Assembly: GCA_963714125.1 (NCBI GenBank)
Contig: OY970234.1
Location: forward strand, 2,976,001 to 3,040,000
DNA from: CAWCAW01 sp963714125
Lineage (GTDB): Bacteria; Actinomycetota; Acidimicrobiia; Acidimicrobiales; UBA8190
Direction: 5' to 3'
Length of the DNA stretch: 64,000 nucleotides
Shown: piece by piece, positions 7,165 to 15,048 of the stretch
Layout: the number at the start of each line of letters is the position of its first letter
Position numbering within the stretch: the stretch's first letter is position 1
Program-made: the position numbers and the translations under genes
The notes under the pieces: generated by a model
The model's input: only the letters and a program-made list of their open reading frames with translations
Told to the model about the DNA's origin: nothing
Database searches by the model: none

Positions 7165-7845
7165 TCAAGCGGATTTGTCCTCGATCTCCCAAGCGTGATC
7201 GAGGACGTGCCATGCAATCCGCCGAGCGGCGTAGCGCACCGGCCACCCCGTGTCCCCGGCCGCCGCCCCGACCGATGCCGCTCGCAGGGCGTCCAAGATG
7301 GCCTGGCGGTGCGCCTCCACGGCGGGTCGATCGTTGCCAGCCGGTGGTTTGCCCCGCCATCCGATCTTGCGGGCGTAGATCACCTCGGCCCCGAGGACGT
7401 GGTCGACCACGGCGTCCCGGTCGCGGCCTCCCCCGCGCGGGCCCTTTCGCAATAGGGCGGGGGCGCGTTGGACGACGGCGTCCAGCACCACCCAGGCGCC
7501 GTTGACGAGGTCGGCCTGACGGGTGGCCTCTTTGGCGGTCAGGGGGCGTCGATCGGCGTCGGCGATGGCTCCGGGGGCGCCAAAGTCGGTGGTGGCCGAG
7601 CCCGGCAAACGCTCAATCACCTGGAACGAATCAGCCCCGACCGAGCCGCTGGCCGGGAACTTCACACCGGCCGCCCGAGGCGCGGCTGAGTACCGAGACG
7701 CATAGGCGGCCAGAGCCTCGAGCGCGCCGGCCTCGTCCTTGGCGCAACGACACCACCCGGGCCAGTCCAAGGCGGAGGCGAAGACGCGCCGATCTCCGCT
7801 CTCCACCACCACGGCGATGGGACTCCTATTCGTGGAGGGAGACAT
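7165..7845 (-). CDS. DinB-like actinobacterial protein with N-terminal HicB-like segment
   Basis: 226 residues. The N-terminal ~45 residues (VVESGDRRVFASALDWPGWCRCAKDEAGALEAL) look like the HicB antitoxin/partial RNase-H-like strand-strand-helix motif. The C-terminal half (ADLVNGAWVVLDAVV ... VVDHVLGAEVIYARKIG ... RIAWHVLDHAWEIEDKS) fits a DinB four-helix bundle with its conserved His. Similar proteins are common hypotheticals in actinobacteria. DinB proteins include mycothiol transferases, but no thiol partner is evident. An in-frame extension to 8631 is antisense to the acetyltransferase gene and is rejected. ATG 7845 gives a 36-base divergent gap. Confidence 0.7.
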   Translation of the reverse strand: MSPSTNRSPIAVVVESGDRRVFASALDWPGWCRCAKDEAGALEALAAYASRYSAAPRAAGVKFPASGSVGADSFQVIERLPGSATTDFGAPGAIADADRRPLTAKEATRQADLVNGAWVVLDAVVQRAPALLRKGPRGGGRDRDAVVDHVLGAEVIYARKIGWRGKPPAGNDRPAVEAHRQAILDALRAASVGAAAGDTGWPVRYAARRIAWHVLDHAWEIEDKSA

Positions 7846-7881
7846 GTCCTCAGCGTCGCGCACATCGGTACCATTCCGTCC

Positions 7882-8679
7882 GTGCCCGATGCCGATGAAG
7901 CCACCCGTGGACTGCTGGCCACCTTGCATGCGATGACCGACGCCCTCGTCGATGCCTGGATGGTGGAGTCGGGGGGTGCGGTGGCGTTTGTGTCGGGAGT
8001 GAACCACGCGCCTTTTAACTTGGTGCTCGGGGTACGGGCCGACGTCAAGGAGGACGACATCGTCGATCTCCTCGATCTCCTCGAAGGCACCCGCCTTCCG
8101 CACTCTCTTCAGCTTCGCCCGGGTACCGACGTTGCCATCACGGCAGTGGCGCAGGCACGTGGCATGACCCACGTCGGTGATCCGCCGCTGATGGTCATCG
8201 ACGACCGCCCTGGCCTCGACGACGTGCGCGGCGCCGCCGGCTTCGTCATCCGCCCGTTGCTTCCCGAAGAGGCGTCCATCCACGCCGGCTTGGTGGCACA
8301 GGCCTTCGGCGCCCCGGTGGAGGCCATGAGGCAGTTTCTGGTGCCGCCTCTGCTCGAAGCGGACGGAGTGCGCTGTTTCGTCGGCGAGATCGACGACACC
8401 GTGGTGGCCACCGGCCTCGGCTTGACCGTGGGCGACATGGTGGGCGTGTTCAACATCGCCACCGCCGAGGCTCACCGCGGCCACGGCTACGGCGCTGCCA
8501 TCACGGCCCACGTGGTGGTCGACGCCATGGGCCGCGGGGCGCGCTGGGGCCTGTTGCAATCGAGCCCCATGGGATTGCCGATCTACGAACGACTCGGATT
8601 CGTGACCCTCGAACGCTGGGCCAGCTGGCACAGCGCGCCACCAGTCGATTTCAGAACCATGTCGAACACCAGGGAGTAA
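7882..8679 (+). CDS. GNAT family N-acetyltransferase
   Basis: 265 residues with the GNAT domain in the C-terminal half: FVIRPLLPEEASIHAGLVAQAFG opens it, the acetyl-CoA loop is IATAEAHRGHGYGAAITAHVV (R/Q-x-x-G-x-G/A), followed by LLQSSPMGLPIYERLGFVTLERW. The N-terminal ~110 residues form a less conserved acyltransferase-like domain. The substrate is unknown. It starts at GTG 7882, divergent from the DinB-like gene, and its 3' end overlaps the convergent Eis-like gene by 29 bases. Confidence 0.85.
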   Translation: MPDADEATRGLLATLHAMTDALVDAWMVESGGAVAFVSGVNHAPFNLVLGVRADVKEDDIVDLLDLLEGTRLPHSLQLRPGTDVAITAVAQARGMTHVGDPPLMVIDDRPGLDDVRGAAGFVIRPLLPEEASIHAGLVAQAFGAPVEAMRQFLVPPLLEADGVRCFVGEIDDTVVATGLGLTVGDMVGVFNIATAEAHRGHGYGAAITAHVVVDAMGRGARWGLLQSSPMGLPIYERLGFVTLERWASWHSAPPVDFRTMSNTRE

Positions 8680-9868
8680 CGCCCCATCGGAACATGGCGT
8701 CGGCCATATCGAGAGCGCCGGCTTCGTTCACCACCACCCGACCGTTCACGGCGAGCTGGCGCAACGACACGGCCCCCATGAAGATGGATCCGAGCACGTC
8801 GATCGGCACAGTGAGCTCGGCCGGATCGTTTGTCCTCGTGCACGACGCGCCTGATGGACCACCTTCGAGGATGTAACGACCACCCGCTATTCCCATGGGA
8901 TCAACGACCTCGAGGACCACCCGCCCTTCGATGCCATAGCGCCGGGTCGACAACGCCTTGGTCACGTCGAGAACCCGGACCCATACGAAGTCCCAACGAC
9001 CCGTCTGGCTCAGCACCCGACCGTCGGCCAGGGACCACACCAGCGCCTCGTCTACGGGGCGGTCCCCGGCGTTGACGGTGACCACAAGATCGACCTCGCA
9101 GCAGAACTGCCACAGCCGGTTGTACGCATCGGCGGTGTTGGCCACCAGCTCGTCCACGTTCATGAAGCCGCGCGGCCGCATGTCCTCCCACTTGTTCTCG
9201 GCCTGATACCGGACGTAGCCGGCGGGCTCCCCGCCCGGCGTGCGGTAGACGGCCAGATACCCCCTGTACGGCTGGCGCCCGGGTACCTCCACCTGGTGCA
9301 AGGTCCGGTTCCACCACTCCTCGGAGCGCCCGATCGACCCGGGCCGGGCCGCCCGAAACCGCTCGTAGATCGGTGGTGCCAATGCGCGCATCGTGGCCTC
9401 GTCGACGAGTTCCACCGTTCCGGCGGGCTTTGTGACGAACTCGGCGGATTCGGCATCGATGGTGTACCGGGCGCCATCGATGGCCGCTCCGTATCCGAAA
9501 CGCCCGTAAATGCGGTATTCGGCAGCGATGAGAATGCTGACGGCTTCGCCCCGTTCGGCCGAATCATGCAGATCGGCCGTGATCATGGAGGTGAGCAGTC
9601 CCCGGCGGCGATGGGTGGGCGCCACCGTCACGTTGGTCAGAGCTGACCCGGGGACCTCGGCTGGCCCCGGAACCGTCAAGGGCGTGGCGAATGATCGCAG
9701 CGTCCCTACCGCCCGACCGTTATCGAACGCCCCCCAGGTGCGGGTCAGGTCGATGTGCTCAAGTTCATAGGCTGCGAACCCGTCGGCGATGTGCATCAGG
9801 AAGCCGGTGCCCATGCACTGCACCCACGTCTCGATGTCGCCTGGATTGATTGTCCGTACTTCGACCAT
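8651..9868 (-). CDS. Eis-like N-acetyltransferase (tandem GNAT plus SCP2-like domain)
   Basis: 405 residues, the usual length of the Eis (enhanced intracellular survival) family. The first GNAT domain contains VTVAPTHRRRGLLTSMITADL (acetyl-CoA loop) and LIAAEYRIYGRFGYGAA; the second, degenerate GNAT domain follows, and the last ~110 residues (GRVVLEVVDPMGIAGGRYILEGG ... GSIFMGAVSLRQLAVNGRV) form the sterol-carrier-like C-terminal domain. It ends WCSTWF with a C-terminal carboxylate, as the family uses in catalysis. Eis proteins acetylate aminoglycosides or protein lysines; the substrate here is unknown. Confidence 0.88.
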   Translation of the reverse strand: MVEVRTINPGDIETWVQCMGTGFLMHIADGFAAYELEHIDLTRTWGAFDNGRAVGTLRSFATPLTVPGPAEVPGSALTNVTVAPTHRRRGLLTSMITADLHDSAERGEAVSILIAAEYRIYGRFGYGAAIDGARYTIDAESAEFVTKPAGTVELVDEATMRALAPPIYERFRAARPGSIGRSEEWWNRTLHQVEVPGRQPYRGYLAVYRTPGGEPAGYVRYQAENKWEDMRPRGFMNVDELVANTADAYNRLWQFCCEVDLVVTVNAGDRPVDEALVWSLADGRVLSQTGRWDFVWVRVLDVTKALSTRRYGIEGRVVLEVVDPMGIAGGRYILEGGPSGASCTRTNDPAELTVPIDVLGSIFMGAVSLRQLAVNGRVVVNEAGALDMADAMFRWGVTPWCSTWF

Positions 9869-9982
9869 GTTGACGAAACTACTGGGGTCCGGGGGGTTCT
9901 AACTCGTCGTCGCTCTCTCGTCGCTCCGTCGTCGCAATTGCCCAGCCGTTTGAGTGTTACAGCCCTGTAGGACAATGCGGAC

Positions 9983-11245
9983 ATGTCTGGTGATCTCACC
10001 AAGTCGGAGGCCTTTCTGGACCGGTTCCTGACCGGTGCCGATCCGGCGTGTACCGCCACTTCTGATGCCACCTCGGTGGTGGAGATCGCCACGGCCATCA
10101 GACGCAAGGCAGACGCCGTCGTGACGCTGTATGCGGCTCGCATGGCCCAGTCCTCGGTGTGGAAGGACGCCGGGCACCGATCGCCGGCCGATTGGCTGGC
10201 TGAGAAGTCCGGGGTAGGTCGCGGCGAAGCCATCCGCACCATGGAGACCGCCGAGGCTCTTGGTTCTCTGCCTCTCACCACCGATGCCCTTCGGGCCGGG
10301 CGACTTTCGTCGGAGCAGGTCCACCAGATCACCGCCGTGGCTTCTCAGCACCCTTCGGTGGAAGGGGCATTGATCGAAACGGCGGCTCACAGCACCGTCA
10401 AGGGCCTCAAGGACCAGTGCAAGAGGATCCTGGCCCAACACGACTCTGAGGCCGAGGCTCTGGCTCGTTATGAACGGATTCGTCAGAACCGCTATCTGCG
10501 CTGGTGGACCGACACCGAAGGAGCCTTTTGCGTCCAGGGCCGGACCACTGTTGAAGACGGAGCCAGGTTCATCGCGGCTTTAGAGACCCGCTCCAATGCC
10601 CTGTTCGATTCGGCTCGAAAGGCGGGGCTTCATCAGCCCACCGAGGCGTACCGGCTCGATGCCCTGGTGGAACTGGTCACCGGGGAAGGTGATCCGAAGT
10701 CGGGGACCACCTCGGAAGTCGTCTTCCATGTGCCCGCGGCCGCCTTACGGCGAGGAGCGCTCAAAGGCCAAGAGACCTGTGAGATCGCCGGCATTGGGCC
10801 GGTGCCCTTAGCGGCAGTGGAGAGGGTCCTTCCGACCGCCTACGTCAAGATCCTGGTCGAAGACGGGGTGGACGTCACCACCGTGGCCCATGCCGGTCGG
10901 GCCATCTCCGCTCATCTGCTCAGTGCCCTGCAATCTCGAGACCGCAAGTGTGTGGTGGAGGGCTGTGACGTGTCTCATGGACTCGAAGCCCACCACATCA
11001 TTCCCTTTGCCCAAGGTGGCAAGGGATCTCTCGAGAATTTGTGCCGGCTCTGCAGGTTTCATCACCAACTGGTGACACACCGGGCTATGAGATCACCGGG
11101 CCCCCGGGAAACTGGACCTGGATTACACCGGCGGGTCTGGATCGCAACGGCGAACGGGTTCTCACCGACGACGTCGTCGAGGCCATGGCCAAGAAAGCCG
11201 ACGAACGGCAAGCGTTGTTCGATTAGCGCAGCCGACGTGGCGTAA
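9983..11245 (+). CDS. DUF222/13E12-family HNH endonuclease, 3' end frameshifted
   Basis: Actinobacterial 13E12-repeat protein: an N-terminal helical DUF222 region (ATAIRRKADAVVTLYAARMAQ ... RTMETAEAL) and a C-terminal HNH nuclease motif CVVEGCDVSHGLEAHHIIPFAQGGKGSLENLCRLCRFHHQLVTH. Just after the HNH core the frame appears to lose one G in the CGGGC run at 11081-11085. With one G added the protein would continue GYEITGPPGNWTWITPAG and stop at 11226, as in family members; as written it continues for ~53 unrelated residues to 11245. HNH metal and zinc ligands precede the shift, so activity could survive. It may equally be a sequencing error. Confidence 0.8.
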   Translation: MSGDLTKSEAFLDRFLTGADPACTATSDATSVVEIATAIRRKADAVVTLYAARMAQSSVWKDAGHRSPADWLAEKSGVGRGEAIRTMETAEALGSLPLTTDALRAGRLSSEQVHQITAVASQHPSVEGALIETAAHSTVKGLKDQCKRILAQHDSEAEALARYERIRQNRYLRWWTDTEGAFCVQGRTTVEDGARFIAALETRSNALFDSARKAGLHQPTEAYRLDALVELVTGEGDPKSGTTSEVVFHVPAAALRRGALKGQETCEIAGIGPVPLAAVERVLPTAYVKILVEDGVDVTTVAHAGRAISAHLLSALQSRDRKCVVEGCDVSHGLEAHHIIPFAQGGKGSLENLCRLCRFHHQLVTHRAMRSPGPRETGPGLHRRVWIATANGFSPTTSSRPWPRKPTNGKRCSISAADVA

Positions 11246-11278
11246 CGACTGCGCCGCGCCGAGTCAAGCTCTCCGCTT

Positions 11279-12979
11279 TCAACTTCGCAATACAACCCCG
11301 GGGCGACGGTCCAAACCTTCCGTCGACAATTCACCGTCTACGCGGATGGGGACACCGTTGACGATGACATGCGTCATCCCCACCGGACGATCAGCCGTTA
11401 GTCGCTCGCCATTGGCGGGAAAGTCGACCACCCGGCGCAACGGGCCCGGCGCCACCGTGTTGGGATCGAACACGCAGACGTCGGCCGCTTTACCGACTTC
11501 GAGGGTCCCCCGGTCGCCGAGGCCGTACACGGCGGCAGGTTCACCGGTGAGCTTGTGCACGGCACGTTCAAGTGACATCACCTGGCGCTCCCGAACCCAG
11601 TTGCCGAGCAGGTCGGTGGCGAAACATGCGTCGCAGAGTTGCGACACATGGGCTCCCGAGTCGGCTAAGCCGAGCAGCACGTTGTCACGAGGCAACAGCC
11701 ACGCAATCCCCTCGTCGTCGTCGTTGGCGAGCACCGACCAGAAGCGGGTCTTGAGGTCGTCGGCCAGCGATACGTCGAGCAACACGTCGAGGGGCGTGCA
11801 CCCCCACTCTTCGGCCAGATCGACGATGCGCCTGCCGAGCAGATCGGGACGAGCTTGGGACTCGGCCACCGACATCGACGGCCAGTTCACCGGCAAGGCA
11901 CCGCCACCGCCACCGCCACCGACTTCTTCCCATGTCTCGGCCCTAAACGTCGGGTCGCGGTAGGCGGCAAGACGCTGGTCATGGTCCAGCCCCATCAACT
12001 TGGCGAAGCTGGGACGGGCGTTGAGGGTAAAGGGCTCTTCCATGTTCATCTGGAACACGAGAGGGCGACACGACACCTGCGGCCACACCTCGACCCCTTC
12101 GGCGCGAGCGGCGTCGTTCTCCTCGATGACCTTCAGGTGATACGGGTAGCCCTTCACGGTAAGCAGAGCCGTCCACGTGATAGGTCGATTGACCTCGCGC
12201 TGGATATCGAAGAGCGTGCGGTTGGGAATCACCCCACCCGGCAACAAGGCCACCACCCCCTTTCCACTCGCGGCCACGGGCGCCAACACGCTGCGCAACT
12301 CGTCGAGGTCAGCCACTCTTGAGGGCACAGGCCGACCACCGTCGCCGTTGTGGGTCGGTGACGCACTGGAAGCAAATCCCATGGCACCCGCCGCCATGGA
12401 CTGTGCCACCACCACTTGCATGGTGGCGATCTCGTCGGCTGTGGCCGGCCGTTCGTAGGCGTCGTCGCCCATGACGAACAGGCGCACGGCGGTATGTCCG
12501 ACATAGCAGCCGAAATTGAGAGCGACGCCGCGACGCTCGACGGCGTCGAGGTATTGCGGGAATGTCTCGAACTCGTCCCACGGCACCCCCACCGACAAGG
12601 TGTCGAAGCTCATGTCCTCCACATGCTGGAGGGTCCGGGCCAGCAGTCCGATCCCTTCGCGACGCACCGGCGCGATCGAGAATCCGCAGTTCCCTGCCAC
12701 CACCGAAGTCACGCCGTGAAACGACGACGGTGTGAGCCACGGGTCCCAGAAGACCTGCGCGTCATAGTGCGTGTGAATATCGATGAATCCCGGCGCCACG
12801 ATCTGGCCCGACGCGTCCAGCGTCTGTGCGGCACCGTTTCCGGCCAGATTGTCGCCGATGGCCCTGATACGACCCCCCGACAGCGCCACATCGGCTCGGC
12901 GCGGCGGTGCCCCGGTCCCGTCGACCACTCGCCCACCGCGAATGATGATGTCTGCGGTGGGCGCGCCAGTGTTCGCCAT
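11279..12979 (-). CDS. D-aminoacylase / N-acyl-D-amino-acid deacylase family amidohydrolase
   Basis: 566 residues of the amidohydrolase superfamily. Visible are the N-terminal small beta domain (IIIRGGRVVDGTG), metal-binding HTHYDAQ at ~70, the bridging-Cys motif GNCGFS at ~100, and a late LGLADSGAHVSQLCD supplying the catalytic Asp, followed by the closing beta domain (GTLEVGKAADVCVFDPN). Members hydrolyse N-acyl-D-amino acids or related amides. A run of seven glycines (EEVGGGGGGGALPVNW), coded by an (ACCGCC)n-like tract around 11900-11925, is unusual. ATG 12979 has GGAGA upstream; a longer in-frame extension overlaps the exonuclease gene. It follows the exonuclease by 29 bases. Confidence 0.88.
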   Translation of the reverse strand: MANTGAPTADIIIRGGRVVDGTGAPPRRADVALSGGRIRAIGDNLAGNGAAQTLDASGQIVAPGFIDIHTHYDAQVFWDPWLTPSSFHGVTSVVAGNCGFSIAPVRREGIGLLARTLQHVEDMSFDTLSVGVPWDEFETFPQYLDAVERRGVALNFGCYVGHTAVRLFVMGDDAYERPATADEIATMQVVVAQSMAAGAMGFASSASPTHNGDGGRPVPSRVADLDELRSVLAPVAASGKGVVALLPGGVIPNRTLFDIQREVNRPITWTALLTVKGYPYHLKVIEENDAARAEGVEVWPQVSCRPLVFQMNMEEPFTLNARPSFAKLMGLDHDQRLAAYRDPTFRAETWEEVGGGGGGGALPVNWPSMSVAESQARPDLLGRRIVDLAEEWGCTPLDVLLDVSLADDLKTRFWSVLANDDDEGIAWLLPRDNVLLGLADSGAHVSQLCDACFATDLLGNWVRERQVMSLERAVHKLTGEPAAVYGLGDRGTLEVGKAADVCVFDPNTVAPGPLRRVVDFPANGERLTADRPVGMTHVIVNGVPIRVDGELSTEGLDRRPGVVLRS

Positions 12980-13008
12980 GGTGATCTCCGTTCCCTCGCC
13001 GCTCGTCC

Positions 13009-13896
13009 TCAGCGGCCTGACGCCAACGCCGACGCTCGTTCTAAGAGCGCAGGATCGCGCACATACGCGCACATCGCCGCGAACTCCGGTTTTGGCCCCT
13101 GCCACCGGAGGTCGTCCACGGCGGCGAGCAACGACCGGTCGACCCGCAAGGTGGCGATGTCCCTGAACAACAGCGCCATGGCGCGTTCGGATCTCAGTGT
13201 CTCGGCCAGTCGCGGCGATCCGCGCACGTCCTTGCGCACGTCTTCATTCCACATACGGACATCATCGGGAACGGCATCGACGTGGCCGTAATACCCGAGT
13301 ACGACTGACGCCGAGCGCGGGCCCCACCCCTTGAGACCCGGGAATCCATCGGCGGAGTCACCGACCAGCGCCAGCCAATCGGGAATCGACGAGGGCTCTA
13401 TTTCGTACTTGGCCCGCACGCCGTCGACGTCGGTCACCTTTCCCGAACGCCGATCGAGCTGTACCACGCGCCGACCGACCACGCATTGGGCGAGGTCTTT
13501 ATCGGGCGTACAAATGACGACCTGCTCGACCGCGTCATCGTCGGCGGCGACAGCGGCGGCCGATGCCAAGGCGTCATCTGCCTCAAGCTCGACCATGGCC
13601 CATACCTTCACTCCCAGCGCTTCGAGACCCTCCTCGAGGAGAGGGAACTGGGCCATGAGCTCAGGCGCGACGCCCTCCCCCGTCTTGTAGCCGGGCCACA
13701 TGTCGTTGCGAAAGGACTCGACCACGTGATCGGTGGCCACCCCTACATGGGTGGCCCCGTCGCCGAGCATCCCTACGACAGTCTGCAGCACACCTCGTAC
13801 CGCCGCCACCTCTTTGCCGTCGGTGGCGTCCCTCGGCGGTTGGCCGAAGAAGTGGCGAAAGAGCTCGTAGGTCCCGTCGACCAGATGGACTCGCAT
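13009..13896 (-). CDS. Stand-alone 5'-3' exonuclease / flap endonuclease domain protein
   Basis: 295 residues equivalent to the N-terminal nuclease domain of DNA polymerase I. Motifs: start MRVHLVDGTYELFRHFFG (metal-ligand Asp), arch region RNDMWPGYKTGEGVAPEL, acidic cluster VELEADDALASAAAV, VVICTPDKDLAQCV, and the helix-3-turn-helix DNA-binding segment WLALVGDSADGFPGLKGWGPRSASVVL. It removes RNA primers or flaps during replication and repair. The K-x-T/G helical-arch residues look present. It is the probable first gene of a short operon with the downstream amidohydrolase, with no obvious functional link. Confidence 0.92.
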   Translation of the reverse strand: MRVHLVDGTYELFRHFFGQPPRDATDGKEVAAVRGVLQTVVGMLGDGATHVGVATDHVVESFRNDMWPGYKTGEGVAPELMAQFPLLEEGLEALGVKVWAMVELEADDALASAAAVAADDDAVEQVVICTPDKDLAQCVVGRRVVQLDRRSGKVTDVDGVRAKYEIEPSSIPDWLALVGDSADGFPGLKGWGPRSASVVLGYYGHVDAVPDDVRMWNEDVRKDVRGSPRLAETLRSERAMALLFRDIATLRVDRSLLAAVDDLRWQGPKPEFAAMCAYVRDPALLERASALASGR

Positions 13897-13950
13897 GGCG
13901 TTGACGCCCTTTTCGACTGGAAGGCAGCCTGGAGACTGCCGGCACTACAG

Positions 13951-14574
13951 CTAGCCCAAAGCGCTGACGACTGTGTCGTTGGCTTGGACGATATCGCACC
14001 CACTGCAAGAGTCGACGGCTTGGCCCGTGATGGCGTTCAGCAAGACGCTGACGGCCGTGTAGCTCGATTCGTCCGACGCGTTTATGGCCAAGGAGTTGCT
14101 CTGCGGCGAGGCCAGGTGGGCGGTCACGATGTACACGGGCATGGTGGGACTGAGGTTCGGATTGCCGGTTTCCATGTACGTAGCGGCTTTGGTGTACGTC
14201 ATCTCCACGGCGTCAAACGTCGCACCTGCTTCACTGGGCTCGGTGGCATCGGCAATGGCCTGGCGCACAGAAATCACCGCTCCCGATGCCGGGTACATCG
14301 TGGCGTTCTGTTGCGATTGTTGCGCCGCGAATGCTTGGCACGTGCTTTGCGCCGCAGCAGTCAAGCCGTTGATGCAACCGTCCGGTTCGGTGCTGATCGT
14401 TGTGCTTGGTGTAGGCACCGACGCCGCCGCCGACAGCTCCGCTTTTCGTGCGGGTAGAGCCCGTGCCTGGTGGGCCCCCGGTCCCCCGGCTGCCGCACCG
14501 AACAGAATCACGACGGCAGCGGTGAGCGCGCTGACCGTAACCACACCCGTGACGACAATCTGCCGTGTGTGCAT
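13951..14574 (-). CDS. Hypothetical secreted or membrane-anchored protein
   Basis: 207 residues from ATG 14574. A basic start and one hydrophobic segment (IVVTGVVTVSALTAAVVILFGAAAGG) act as signal anchor or uncleaved signal. The exterior portion is Ala/Thr/Ser-rich with four cysteines: DGCINGL, STCQAF and the close pair SCSGCDI, which could form disulfides. I do not recognise the family. An in-frame extension to 14655 crosses the GntR promoter and lacks plausible coding character. It is divergent from the GntR gene and 54 bases upstream of the exonuclease gene. Confidence 0.6.
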   Translation of the reverse strand: MHTRQIVVTGVVTVSALTAAVVILFGAAAGGPGAHQARALPARKAELSAAASVPTPSTTISTEPDGCINGLTAAAQSTCQAFAAQQSQQNATMYPASGAVISVRQAIADATEPSEAGATFDAVEMTYTKAATYMETGNPNLSPTMPVYIVTAHLASPQSNSLAINASDESSYTAVSVLLNAITGQAVDSCSGCDIVQANDTVVSALG

Positions 14575-14661
14575 TGTCCACGCTTCTGGATCAAGGGCCG
14601 GACAGCCCCAACATCTCAGCAGTTTTCGGCTCGCAGCGCGTCCGTGAGTCGCCACAACCGC

Positions 14662-14690
14662 TTGACGGGGACGAATAATGGAACTAATAC
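14662..14690 (+). promoter_or_regulatory. Predicted leaderless promoter of the GntR operon
   Basis: TTGACG (14662-14667), a 17-base spacer and TAATAC (14685-14690), followed by 10 bases and the ATG at 14701. Both hexamers are close to the sigma-70 consensus. There is no Shine-Dalgarno before the ATG, so the transcript probably starts at or next to the start codon. The spacer/-10 is AT-rich compared with its surroundings. Confidence 0.65.
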
Positions 14691-14700
14691 AAATAGCTCT

Positions 14701-15048
14701 ATGGACAGAGTGAAGGTCGATTTCGCCGAAGGCACGCCCTTGTATCAGCAGGTCGCGGCAGAAATCCGTCGAGCCATCGCTGAGGGCGAAGCGGGGCCCG
14801 GTGAGCGCATGCCTCTGGCCAAAGACCTGGCCACGGTGCTCGGCGTGAACACCAACACCGTGCTGCGGGCACTGCGCGAACTGCGCGACGAGGGGATGCT
14901 TGAGTTCCGACGTGGCCGCGGCATCACCGTCGCCGGCACGCCCCAGCGCGGCGTGGTCATGGCGCGCGTGAAGGATCTCGTCGCCTTCGCTCGTCAGCAG
15001 GGGTACAAACCCGCTGAGGTCATCGCCATGATCGAGGCAGTGTCATGA
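14701..15048 (+). CDS. GntR-family transcriptional regulator, YtrA-type
   Basis: 115 residues: an N-terminal winged helix (VDFAEGTPLYQQVAAEIRRAIAEGEAGPGERMPLAKDLATVLGVNTNTVLRALRELRDEGMLEFRRGRGITVAG) and a short C-terminal helical dimerisation tail, the layout of the YtrA subfamily. YtrA-type repressors usually sit first in an operon with membrane proteins and repress it. Here the stop overlaps the start of the next gene (ATGA at 15045), so the two are translationally coupled. The short promoter region immediately before the gene is the likely autoregulatory site. Confidence 0.92.
   Translation: MDRVKVDFAEGTPLYQQVAAEIRRAIAEGEAGPGERMPLAKDLATVLGVNTNTVLRALRELRDEGMLEFRRGRGITVAGTPQRGVVMARVKDLVAFARQQGYKPAEVIAMIEAVS

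Noticed and set aside
7846..8631. Upstream extension of the DinB-like gene to 488 aa
   Set aside because: It is antisense to a well-supported acetyltransferase gene and has shadow-type His/Val/Gly composition.
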